NCBI GenBank assembly: GCA_963619835.1
Contig: CAVEYD010000054.1
Span: forward strand, 1 to 6,796
DNA length: 6,796 nt
Origin: Fimimonas sp963619835
GTDB taxonomy: Bacteria; Bacillota; Clostridia; Christensenellales; CAG-314
Direction: 5' to 3'
A program made the position numbers and the translations under genes. The notes below the pieces were generated by a model. That model did not search any database, was not told the origin of the DNA, and was given only the letters and a program-made list of their open reading frames with translations. This document shows positions 1 through 6,796 of this stretch, one piece after another. The first letter of the stretch is position 1. Every line of letters starts with the position of its first letter.

Positions 1-1
1 T

Positions 2-1303
2 ATTCATACATACGGATGTCAAATGAACGTACATGACTCCGAGAAAATAGCCGGTATGTTAGAGTCGCTAGGCTACGAAGTGGCAAATGACGTTGCTGAA
101 GCTGATGTGGTTGTTTTTAACACTTGCTGTATAAGAGAAACTGCTGAACAAAAAGCATACGGACATATTGGTCAAATAAAAAAATTGAAGCAAAAAAATC
201 CAAATTTAATTTGTGCGGTTGTAGGATGTATGTCACAACAAGATGGTGTTGCTGAAAAAATTAAAGAAAGCTATCCGTATGTTGACATTGTGTTGGGAAC
301 AGGCAACTTGTATTTGCTTAAAGAAGCTGTTGAACAACATAAAAAGCACAAAAAATTTGTAAATACAGATTTTTTGGATTACAACGAAGAAGAATATGCA
401 CAATCGCGTACAAGTTACCCAAATGCTTGGGTTAACATAAATTACGGTTGTAACAATTTTTGTACTTATTGCATTGTTCCTTATGTACGCGGTAGGGAAC
501 GAAGCAGAAACATGGATGACATACTTGTTGAAGTAGATTCTTTAATTAAACAAGGGTACAAAGAAATTACTTTACTTGGACAAAATGTTAACAGCTACGG
601 ACATGACTTGCAAAACGGAGAAAACTTTGCAACATTGCTTGAAAAAATAGCAATTTTGGACGGAAACTTTAGAATAAGATTTATGACGTCGCACCCAAAA
701 GATTTATCTGATGAAGTAATTGAAGTGGTGGCAAAATATCCAAAAATTTGCAATAATATACACTTGCCTGTACAAAGTGGTTCAACTGAAATTCTGCGCA
801 AAATGAATAGACGATACACAAGGGAACAATATCTTGATTTAATTAAAAAAATTAAAGATAAGATCCCGGATGTTGGAATAACAACCGATATAATGGTTGG
901 ATTTCCCGGGGAAACAGAGCAGGACTTTTTAGACACATTAGATTTAGTAAAACAAGCAAAATACAGTTCGGCATTCTGTTTTGTTTACTCGAGAAGAAAA
1001 GGTACACCGGCCTACAGCATGGAACAAGTTCCTTATGCAGAAAAGAAAAATAGGATTACAAGACTGATTGCATGTCAAAATGAAGTTACAAAAGAAATTA
1101 GTCAAACTATGGTTGGAAATGTGTATCGTGTGTTAATTGAGGGAGAAAATTTCCATTATAAAAACACAATGTGCGGACGCACAGAAAGCGGTAGATTAGT
1201 TAATTTCCATTGCGAACAAAATTTGATTGGACACTTTGCTGATATAAAAATTGATAGAGCTGCAAGTGCAACACTTTGGGGGACGATTGTAACTGTTGAG
1301 TAA
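2..1303 (+). CDS. miaB: tRNA-2-methylthio-N6-dimethylallyladenosine synthase MiaB (5' partial)
   Basis: MiaB is a cytoplasmic radical-SAM methylthiotransferase that converts i6A37 to ms2i6A37 in tRNAs reading UNN codons, using two [4Fe-4S] clusters and SAM. The frame is open to the left edge and reads IHTYGCQ just before the Met at base 23. This is the conserved start of the MTTase N-terminal domain and carries its first cluster cysteine, so that Met is internal and the true start lies outside the window. Numbering from that Met, the other two auxiliary-cluster cysteines are C35 (NTCCIRE) and C69 (VVGCM). The radical-SAM motif is C143-NNF-C147-TY-C150. Further family motifs are LLGQNVNSYG (184-193), HLPVQSGS (247-254), TDIMVGFPGET (288-298) and GTPA (327-330). 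Residues from about 362 to 426 form the TRAM RNA-binding domain. The gene ends with TAA, 147 bases before mutS. All cluster cysteines are present, so the enzyme should be active. RimO is unlikely, because the NTC-xxRE-AEQK-YG signature is MiaB-like. Confidence 0.96.
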   Translation: MHTYGCQMNVHDSEKIAGMLESLGYEVANDVAEADVVVFNTCCIRETAEQKAYGHIGQIKKLKQKNPNLICAVVGCMSQQDGVAEKIKESYPYVDIVLGTGNLYLLKEAVEQHKKHKKFVNTDFLDYNEEEYAQSRTSYPNAWVNINYGCNNFCTYCIVPYVRGRERSRNMDDILVEVDSLIKQGYKEITLLGQNVNSYGHDLQNGENFATLLEKIAILDGNFRIRFMTSHPKDLSDEVIEVVAKYPKICNNIHLPVQSGSTEILRKMNRRYTREQYLDLIKKIKDKIPDVGITTDIMVGFPGETEQDFLDTLDLVKQAKYSSAFCFVYSRRKGTPAYSMEQVPYAEKKNRITRLIACQNEVTKEISQTMVGNVYRVLIEGENFHYKNTMCGRTESGRLVNFHCEQNLIGHFADIKIDRAASATLWGTIVTVE

Positions 1304-1343
1304 AACAATACTTGATTAATCTCTATAAAAAGTACGAAAATAT

Positions 1344-1371
1344 TTGATAAATACACAAATTATTATACATA
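1344..1371 (+). promoter_or_regulatory. Weak candidate sigma-70-type promoter for mutS
   Basis: TTGATA (1344-1349) matches the -35 consensus at five of six positions. It is followed after 16 bases by TACATA (1366-1371), a poor -10 box inside a TATTATACATATT stretch. A start site near 1378 would give a leader of about 70 bases ahead of mutS. In DNA this AT-rich, such boxes arise easily by chance. A second -10-like TATATA sits at 1415-1420 without a good -35. This is therefore only a candidate internal promoter, and mutS may instead be transcribed from upstream of miaB. Confidence 0.2.
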
Positions 1372-1430
1372 TTAAGCAAATTAAGACTACTATTTTAAAC
1401 ATAATAAGTAAGATTATATACAAAATTCAA

Positions 1431-1438
1431 AAGGAAGG
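1431..1438 (+). promoter_or_regulatory. Ribosome binding site that fixes the mutS TTG start
   Basis: AAGGAAGG is the strongest Shine-Dalgarno-like sequence in the gap. It ends 12 bases before the TTG at 1451, slightly longer than the usual spacing. An in-frame TAA at 1442-1444 closes the mutS frame upstream, and only GAT and AAA lie between it and the TTG. The first in-frame ATG (1478) is about 40 bases from this site, too far to be served by it. The TTG is therefore the best-supported start. Confidence 0.8.
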
Positions 1439-1450
1439 TTTTAAGATAAA

Positions 1451-4069
1451 TTGAGAGACATTAACGATTTTTCGCCCATGATGCAAAACTACCTACGCAC
1501 AAAACAACAGTACGAAGATTGCATTCTACTGTATCGTTTGGGCGATTTTTACGAAATGTTTTTTGAAGACGCAGAAAAAGCAAGCAGAATTTTGGATTTA
1601 ACCTTAACCGGACGAAATTGTGGTTTGGAAGAAAGGGCTCCAATGTGCGGCATACCGTATCATGCAGTTGACGTTTATATTGCAAAACTGATTAGTGCGG
1701 GCGAAAAGGTTGCAATTTGCGACCAACTTACCGAACCGACAAAAGGCAAAGAGCTTGTTGATCGTGGAGTTGTTAGAGTTGTTACCCCCGGCACTGTTGT
1801 AGAAACAGATATTTTAGATGAATCGAAAAGCAATTACATATGCTCAATTTATGCTCTTCCGCAAACAATTGGAATTGCTTTTTGCGATATTTCTACAGGA
1901 GAATTTTACACAAGCGAACTAAGCTCAACTAACGCCATAAAAGACTTACAAGAATTACTTGTTTCGTATAAACCTTCGGAAATTATTACTAACTCTGTTG
2001 GTATTGATATAGAAAAACAGCTCGATTGCGTAAAAGCAGGCTACACACCTAGCTTTACTTTTTACGATGACAAAAACTTTGACAAAAATTCCGCAAAAGA
2101 TATTTTGTGCAAACAATATAAAACATCATCTTTGGAAGGTTTTGGCTTGGGTACTAAGAAAAATGCTGTCGTCGCATGTTCGGCATTGCTTCTATACTTA
2201 AGAGACACACAAAAACGTGAGCTTCCGCATATCAAACCTATTAAGTACATAGAGAAAAGTCGTTTCATGTCTATAGACGTGAAAACAAGAAAAAATTTGG
2301 AGCTAACAGTTTCTGCAAGAGATAACAAAAAACAAGGCACTCTTTTGTGGCTACTTGATAAAACAAGTACGCCTATGGGTAGCAGAATGCTTGCAGATTG
2401 GATTGACAGACCTCTTCAACGTCCTGCTTCGATAAATGCGAGACTTGATGGTGTTGAAGAATTGAACACCAATTATATGTTGACAGCTGAAATTTCAAAG
2501 CAACTTAAAGCTGTTAGAGATATCGAAAGAATTGCCGGAAAAATTTCATACAATACTGTGATGCCGAAAGAGTGCATAACGTTAAAAACATCATTACAGG
2601 CTTTACCTTTGTTAAAGAAAATGCTTTGTGCTTTTTCTTCAAAAATATTGATTGATATTAAAGAGAGCATTGATGATTTACCCGAAGTTGCTGACTTACT
2701 TGAAAGATCAATTGATCCGGATGTGCCTGTGACGAACTACAAGGATACTTCATATATTAAACATGGATTCAATGCTGAATTAGATGAAATTTACGATATT
2801 TCGGAAAACAGTGCAAATAAAATTTCCAATCTTGAAGAATACGAACGCAACAGAAGCGGAATTCGCACATTGAAAGTGGGATACAATAGAGTTTTTGGAT
2901 ATTATTTTGAAATATCCAAGTCATTTTTGTCACAAGTGCCGGAAAACTTTATTAGGAAACAAACACTTACGACAGGAGAAAGATTTGTAAGCCCGGAATT
3001 AAAAGAGTTGGAAGAAAAAATTCTAAATGCTACCGAACGAAAACTTGCTTTACAGAAACAAATTTTTGAACAAATTAGAAATACGTTACTAACTTACATT
3101 CCGTCTTTACAAAAAACTTCACAAGCAATTGGCGCTTTGGACTGTTTAATCTCTTTTGCAACGGTTGCTCAAAACAATAATTACTGCAAGCCAAAAATAA
3201 ATACAAAAAACGACACGTTAAACATTGTTGACGGCAGACATCCAATTGTTGAAGCATACATAAAAAGAGATAATTTTATTACGAACGATGTCCATCTCGA
3301 TACAGATGAAAATCGTACAATGATTATTACCGGACCGAACATGGCAGGCAAAAGCACATTTATGCGTCAAGTTGCCCTGATTACTCTTATGGCTCATATT
3401 GGTAGTTTTGTGCCGGCGAAGTCTGCGGAAATTCCAATTGTTGACAAAATCTTTACACGTGTTGGTGCAAGTGACGATTTGGCATTCAATCAAAGTACAT
3501 TTATGGTGGAAATGGTTGAAGTTGCAAACATTTTAAACAATGCAACCGATAAAAGTTTGGTCATTTTGGATGAAGTGGGCAGAGGAACGTCAACATTTGA
3601 CGGACTTTCGATTGCATGGGCAGTTATGGAATATGTTTCGTCCAAAATTAGAGCCAAGACACTTTTTGCAACTCACTATCACGAACTAACTGACCTTGAA
3701 GGCAAAGTTGATGGTGTAAAAAATTACCGCATTACGGTAAAAGAAGTTGGAGATACAGTAATATTTTTACATAAAATTGCTCGTGGTGGAACAAATAAGA
3801 GTTTTGGAATAGAAGTCGCCAAAATAGCAGGCGTTCCTAATGAAGTTTGCGATAGGGCAAAACAAATTGTCGCAATGCTTGAAAATAGCAGAGTAGACTT
3901 TAATTTAACAGAATTAAACGATAGCGATACATATAATTTGAATAAATGTAGTAGCAAAAATGAGCAGGAAGTGGCTTCTATTTTAAGAGATATTGATATT
4001 AACAGGGTTAGCCCAATTGAAGCTTTTGATATTCTAAATCAGCTTGTGCAAAAGGTAAAAAATAAATGA
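1451..4069 (+). CDS. mutS: DNA mismatch repair protein MutS
   Basis: MutS is the cytosolic ATPase dimer that finds base mismatches and small loops behind the replication fork and recruits MutL. The 872-residue product has the usual bacterial MutS1 length. The N-terminal mismatch-reading domain (about 8-120) has the FYE motif at F33-Y34-E35 in YRLGDFYEMFFEDA. A connector domain (about 128-260), lever/core and clamp domains (about 275-575, with NRVFGYYFEISKS at 479-491) and the ATPase domain (about 577-765) follow. The ATPase shows Walker A GPNMAGKST (628-636), ASDD (673-676), STFMVEM (682-688), Walker B VILDEVGRGTSTFDG (704-718) and the ATHYHEL switch (740-746). The tail ends in a short helical segment of the type used for oligomerisation (about 840-870). 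Translation starts at TTG. The stop overlaps the mutL start as ATGA, suggesting coupled translation. Two oddities are Asn680, where Gly is usual, and no clear QxSLF-type clamp motif in residues 810-845. MutS2 is excluded by the intact domain I and absence of a Smr domain. Confidence 0.98.
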   Translation: MRDINDFSPMMQNYLRTKQQYEDCILLYRLGDFYEMFFEDAEKASRILDLTLTGRNCGLEERAPMCGIPYHAVDVYIAKLISAGEKVAICDQLTEPTKGKELVDRGVVRVVTPGTVVETDILDESKSNYICSIYALPQTIGIAFCDISTGEFYTSELSSTNAIKDLQELLVSYKPSEIITNSVGIDIEKQLDCVKAGYTPSFTFYDDKNFDKNSAKDILCKQYKTSSLEGFGLGTKKNAVVACSALLLYLRDTQKRELPHIKPIKYIEKSRFMSIDVKTRKNLELTVSARDNKKQGTLLWLLDKTSTPMGSRMLADWIDRPLQRPASINARLDGVEELNTNYMLTAEISKQLKAVRDIERIAGKISYNTVMPKECITLKTSLQALPLLKKMLCAFSSKILIDIKESIDDLPEVADLLERSIDPDVPVTNYKDTSYIKHGFNAELDEIYDISENSANKISNLEEYERNRSGIRTLKVGYNRVFGYYFEISKSFLSQVPENFIRKQTLTTGERFVSPELKELEEKILNATERKLALQKQIFEQIRNTLLTYIPSLQKTSQAIGALDCLISFATVAQNNNYCKPKINTKNDTLNIVDGRHPIVEAYIKRDNFITNDVHLDTDENRTMIITGPNMAGKSTFMRQVALITLMAHIGSFVPAKSAEIPIVDKIFTRVGASDDLAFNQSTFMVEMVEVANILNNATDKSLVILDEVGRGTSTFDGLSIAWAVMEYVSSKIRAKTLFATHYHELTDLEGKVDGVKNYRITVKEVGDTVIFLHKIARGGTNKSFGIEVAKIAGVPNEVCDRAKQIVAMLENSRVDFNLTELNDSDTYNLNKCSSKNEQEVASILRDIDINRVSPIEAFDILNQLVQKVKNK
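4051..4069 (+). promoter_or_regulatory. mutL ribosome binding site and ATGA stop-start overlap
   Basis: AAAGG at 4051-4055 lies inside the last codons of mutS, 10 bases before the mutL ATG at 4066. The mutS TGA (4067-4069) overlaps that ATG in the classic ATGA arrangement. This layout usually lets terminating ribosomes reinitiate, keeping MutS and MutL output linked. Coupling is inferred from the layout. Confidence 0.75.
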
Positions 4070-6087
4070 GCAAAATAAATGTTTTAACGCCCGATATTTT
4101 TAATAAAATTTCAGCCGGAGAAGTAATAGAAAATCCCGTCGGAGCTGTTAAAGAATTGGTTGAAAACAGCGTTGATGCAGGAGCAACAAGGATTTCTGTC
4201 GATATTGAAGATGGCGGATTTGAAAAAATTGTAATTGCAGATAATGGCTCAGGCATAAGTGCCGATGACATAGAGAACGCTTTCAAAAAACACGCTACGA
4301 GTAAAATTAGTAAAATTGACGACTTGTACAAGGTGGAAACACTCGGTTTTAGAGGTGAAGCATTATCGAGCATTGCAGCAGTTTCTAAAATTGAGTTAAC
4401 AACCAAAACGGCAGACGAGGATGCAGCAATTTTTGTTGCATTAGAAGGCGGGCAGATTGTTGAAAAATCGTATACGTCTTCAAATATTGGAACAAAGTTT
4501 GTAGTTAAAGATTTGTTTTTTAATACTCCTGCAAGAAAAAAATTCTTTAAATCCGCAACGAAAGAAGGCTCTGAAATAACAAAATACATAACGAAATTTA
4601 TACTAACAAATCCAAATTTGTGCATAAATTATGTTTTGGACGGAGTAAATGTCTTTTCTTCGAACGGAAAAGGTATTGAAAACGCAATTTATACCATTTA
4701 CGGCAACGAGTGTCTTAAAAATTGTCTGAAAATCGATTATGAAAATCAAGACATTAAAATTTACGGCTACATTGGTTCGCCGGATTACGCAAAAGCAAAC
4801 AGAACATATCAAACAATTTCGGTAAACGGAAGACCAATATCTGATTTTGGACTAACGTCGGTAATCGCGCAAGCTTATAAACCATATTTAATGACAAGAA
4901 AATATGCATTTTTCGTTTTAAATATAGAGATAGAACCGCAAATGGTTGATGTGAACGTGCATCCAAAGAAAACTGAAGTTAGATTTGCGAGACAAGACCA
5001 TGTATACGGAGCAGTTTACCATGCAGTAAGTGATACGTTGAAATCTTACAGTCAAAAACGTGTTGATGATATTTTCGACCTAAATAGTGTTGGAAAATAC
5101 AATTCAAGCGAAACAAAAAATTCTATAAATTTATACGACGAAGGCGAAAATAATAATATAGATTTAAACAAATTATATCATATTGAAGAAACCTTGTCGG
5201 AAAAAGACTCATCGAAACGACAAGATGAATTTTTTGATAATAACGGAAAATCTTTAGATACATTAACTGATGATTTACTAAGTGACTTAAAAAATGAAGC
5301 ATTTGACAATAAGGACAATCAAGAAAAAATAAAAAATTTTGCTGATTTTGACGAAAACACCGCTAAGCATCCAAGCTTGATTGAAAACATGCTTGAAAAT
5401 CGAAGTGCAGCATCTGTAAATCAACAAAGATTGCAAACGCTTGATGATTTTTCACAAAATATATTATTAAATGCAAACGACAGCTTTGATAAGGAAATAG
5501 AAAAAGACAGCGAAAAAACTTTAGAGAAATATGGTGCAAAAATAATAGGTGTTGCATTCAACACTTATCTAATTGTAGAATTAGATAATAAAATTATTTT
5601 TATTGACCAACACGCGGCACATGAACGTATTCTTTATGAAAAGTTTTGTAAACGCGAAAGAAGTTTTCAAAATCTTTTATTTCCGTATGTTTTTACAGTT
5701 AAAAACGACGAAGCATTTTTTATCAATAACAATATCGACAATATAAAAAGTGCAGGAATTGAAATCGAACAATTTGGCTTTAACACATTTAGAATAGTTG
5801 CCGTTGACAGCATACTTACAGAAACACGTTTTGACAAATTTGTCGAATACCTTTTGGGTAGTGTTGATGAATTTAAAATTGACGACAACGTCTTGATTGT
5901 TGAAAAACTCGCAAAAATGGCATGCAAAGCAGCCATAAAAGCAGGGTACTTGCTAAGTAACGATGAAATAAATTCTTTGATTGAACAAATAATCGAAGAT
6001 AAAATAACACAATGTCCGCATGGACGCCCGATTTTTGTTGTATTTACAAAAGCTCAAATCGAAAAAATGTTCAAAAGGATAGTTTAG
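4066..6087 (+). CDS. mutL: DNA mismatch repair protein MutL, endonuclease type
   Basis: MutL is the GHKL-ATPase matchmaker that couples MutS mismatch recognition to strand incision and removal. The 673-residue product opens with the ATPase: ISAGEVIENP (15-24), E30 and N34 in KELVENSVDAGA (catalytic Glu and Mg-binding Asn, equivalent to E. coli E29 and N33), DNGSGI (59-64), ATSK (77-80), and TLGFRGEALSS (92-102). The transducer domain has NTPARKKF (153-160), VNGRP (253-257) and DVNVHPKKTEVRF (295-307). Residues from about 335 to 485 form a polar Asp/Asn/Lys/Glu-rich linker with no evident fold. The C-terminal dimerisation domain holds the nicking-site signatures DQHAAHERILYE (514-525), ACKAAIKAG (619-627), CPHGRP (650-655) and a terminal FKR (669-671). 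The clamp-binding-like QNLLFP is at 535-540. An intact DQHA(X)2E(X)4E motif marks MutH-independent repair, as in Bacillus. It overlaps mutS by four bases, and miaA follows one base after its TAG. Confidence 0.98.
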   Translation: MSKINVLTPDIFNKISAGEVIENPVGAVKELVENSVDAGATRISVDIEDGGFEKIVIADNGSGISADDIENAFKKHATSKISKIDDLYKVETLGFRGEALSSIAAVSKIELTTKTADEDAAIFVALEGGQIVEKSYTSSNIGTKFVVKDLFFNTPARKKFFKSATKEGSEITKYITKFILTNPNLCINYVLDGVNVFSSNGKGIENAIYTIYGNECLKNCLKIDYENQDIKIYGYIGSPDYAKANRTYQTISVNGRPISDFGLTSVIAQAYKPYLMTRKYAFFVLNIEIEPQMVDVNVHPKKTEVRFARQDHVYGAVYHAVSDTLKSYSQKRVDDIFDLNSVGKYNSSETKNSINLYDEGENNNIDLNKLYHIEETLSEKDSSKRQDEFFDNNGKSLDTLTDDLLSDLKNEAFDNKDNQEKIKNFADFDENTAKHPSLIENMLENRSAASVNQQRLQTLDDFSQNILLNANDSFDKEIEKDSEKTLEKYGAKIIGVAFNTYLIVELDNKIIFIDQHAAHERILYEKFCKRERSFQNLLFPYVFTVKNDEAFFINNNIDNIKSAGIEIEQFGFNTFRIVAVDSILTETRFDKFVEYLLGSVDEFKIDDNVLIVEKLAKMACKAAIKAGYLLSNDEINSLIEQIIEDKITQCPHGRPIFVVFTKAQIEKMFKRIV

Positions 6088-6091
6088 AATG
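6073..6091 (+). promoter_or_regulatory. miaA ribosome binding site within the mutL 3' end
   Basis: AAAAGGA (6073-6079) lies in the last mutL codons, nine bases before the ATG at 6089. The mutL TAG ends at 6087, so one base separates the genes. This close packing supports cotranscription, and probably translational coupling, of mutL and miaA. Confidence 0.7.
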
Positions 6092-6796
6092 GATAAATTT
6101 GTTGGAATTACGGGAACGACCGGTGTCGGAAAAAGTGCAGTTGCCGTAGAGTTGGCAAAAATGTTGAAAGGTCAAGTGATATCGGCTGACTCAATGCAAA
6201 TTTACAAAGGAATGGACATAGGAACTGCCAAAATAACAAAAGATGAGATGGGCGGGGTTGCCCACTTTATGATAGATATAATCGAACCGGACAAAGACTA
6301 CTCGTCATTTTTATTTAGCGAAGATGCAGGAAAAATCATTCGAGAAAGCAAATGCCCATCAATTGTTGTCGGTGGAACAGGATTATATTTTGAAAGCTTG
6401 TTGTATCCCCCCGAATTTGCAATAGGAGAAAATAAAAGAAGAGACGAGCTCAACAAAATATTAAACGACGAAGGATTACAAAAATTAGTTTTATTACTTA
6501 AAGAAATTGACGAAGATGCTTATAATTCAATTGACTTGTGTAACCCCAAAAGAGTAATTAGAGCGATAGAAATTGCAGAAAGTGGACAATCTATTACAAA
6601 AGGGAAAAACAAAAACGAATTGCCAAAATTTGATGCAAAAATTTTTGTGCTACAAACAGATAGACAGAAACTGTACGACCACATTGAAAAACGAGTTGAC
6701 AAAATGATTGAAAACGGTCTGATTGACGAAGTAAAATCACTTACTGAAAAATACGGTTTCTTACAAAATTCTGCATTTAATGCAATAGGGTACAAA
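6089..6796 (+). CDS. miaA: tRNA dimethylallyltransferase MiaA (3' partial)
   Basis: MiaA transfers the dimethylallyl group from DMAPP to N6 of A37 in tRNAs reading UNN codons, making i6A37, the substrate of MiaB. The frame gives 236 residues and leaves the window open, so roughly the last fifth of a protein that is usually about 300-310 residues is missing. The P-loop is GTTGVGKS (9-16). ISADSMQIYKGMDIGTAK (31-48) carries the catalytic-type Asp34 and the DSMQ substrate-contact motif. GGTGLY is at 95-100, NPKRVIRAIE at 152-161, RVDKMIENGLIDEV at 202-215, and the visible part ends in NAIGYK. Spacing between GGTGLY and NPKR matches the family, so no domain appears lost. Several usually conserved positions differ: GPTxxGK reads GTTGVGK, the PHH/PHR segment reads AHF (58-60), and the HPND residues before the RxIRA helix read DLCN (149-152). 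The start is the ATG at 6089 with a good ribosome binding site. Overall similarity makes MiaA much more likely than any other P-loop kinase. Confidence 0.95.
   Translation, partial: MDKFVGITGTTGVGKSAVAVELAKMLKGQVISADSMQIYKGMDIGTAKITKDEMGGVAHFMIDIIEPDKDYSSFLFSEDAGKIIRESKCPSIVVGGTGLYFESLLYPPEFAIGENKRRDELNKILNDEGLQKLVLLLKEIDEDAYNSIDLCNPKRVIRAIEIAESGQSITKGKNKNELPKFDAKIFVLQTDRQKLYDHIEKRVDKMIENGLIDEVKSLTEKYGFLQNSAFNAIGYK

Larger units (their letters stand above)
1304..1450. other. AT-rich intergenic region between miaB and mutS
   Basis: This is the only real intergenic gap in the window and it is very A+T-rich. I see no GC-rich stem followed by a T run, so there is no convincing Rho-independent terminator after miaB, and transcription could continue into mutS. 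The only exact palindrome I noticed is the 8-base GATTAATC at 1314-1321, which is too short and AT-rich to call an operator. The hexamer ATTAAG occurs twice nine bases apart (1371-1376 and 1380-1385), which is expected by chance at this composition. There is no room for a sizeable gene, and I recognise no tRNA or riboswitch fold. The segment ends with the mutS ribosome binding site. Confidence 0.7.

Noticed and set aside
125..133. Adjacent cysteines in NTCCIRE of MiaB as a possible new metal site
   Set aside because: The first is the normal cluster cysteine. An extra neighbouring Cys is, as far as I recall, seen in other clostridial MiaB proteins and needs no special role.
1301..1350. Transcription terminator after miaB
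   Set aside because: No GC-containing hairpin followed by a T run is present; the only palindrome is the 8-base GATTAATC.
4536..4542. A7 run in mutL as a possible phase-variable mutator switch
   Set aside because: Runs of six or seven A are scattered through all four genes (for example 178-184 and 192-198 in miaB) and are expected at this base composition. It is no longer than the others and sits on Lys codons conserved in the family.
4008..4625. A 205-codon antisense open frame opposite the mutS/mutL junction
   Set aside because: It lies opposite two highly conserved protein-coding frames, and its translation is low-complexity Ser/Leu/Phe-rich sequence typical of a reverse complement of AT-rich coding DNA. 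I recognise no family in it.
6520..6795. A 91-codon antisense open frame opposite miaA
   Set aside because: The plus strand here clearly encodes MiaA motifs (NPKRVIRAIE, RVDKMIENGLIDEV, AIGYK). The antisense frame has no recognisable domain.
1..6796. A hidden defence system, mobile element, CRISPR array or RNA gene
   Set aside because: Apart from one 147-base gap, almost every base is in a conserved housekeeping gene with intact motifs and uniform composition. I saw no repeats, transposase motifs or tRNA-like folds.

Overview
This window is a stretch of an AT-rich bacterial chromosome carrying four same-strand housekeeping genes in the order miaB (5' end cut by the window) - mutS - mutL - miaA (3' end cut). 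The gene order, clear purine-rich ribosome binding sites, a TTG start on mutS, low-GC codon use and an endonuclease-type MutL with no sign of mutH all point to a Gram-positive anaerobe of the Clostridia or a close relative. This is an inference from gene order and composition, and no species can be named.

Layout: bases 2-1303 encode nearly all of MiaB, the radical-SAM enzyme that adds the methylthio group to i6A37 of tRNA. A very AT-rich 147-base gap (1304-1450) follows, with no convincing terminator and only weak promoter-like boxes. mutS (1451-4069) starts at TTG behind a good Shine-Dalgarno sequence. mutL (4066-6087) overlaps mutS by four bases (ATGA). miaA starts at 6089, one base after the mutL stop, and runs off the right edge in frame after 236 codons.

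How the genes work together: MutS recognises mismatches and MutL is the ATP-driven matchmaker, here with an intact metal-dependent nicking site, so repair is probably of the MutH-independent type. MiaA and MiaB carry out successive steps of the ms2i6A37 modification of tRNAs reading UNN codons: MiaA prenylates A37 and MiaB then methylthiolates it. The tight mutS-mutL-miaA packing suggests one translationally coupled transcript.

I found no mobile element, CRISPR array, RNA gene or previously undescribed system. The points worth a second look are small: an Asn where MutS proteins almost always have Gly in the segment before the STFMVEM motif, no recognisable clamp-binding motif in the MutS tail although MutL has one, several altered signature positions in MiaA, and the non-AUG start of mutS.
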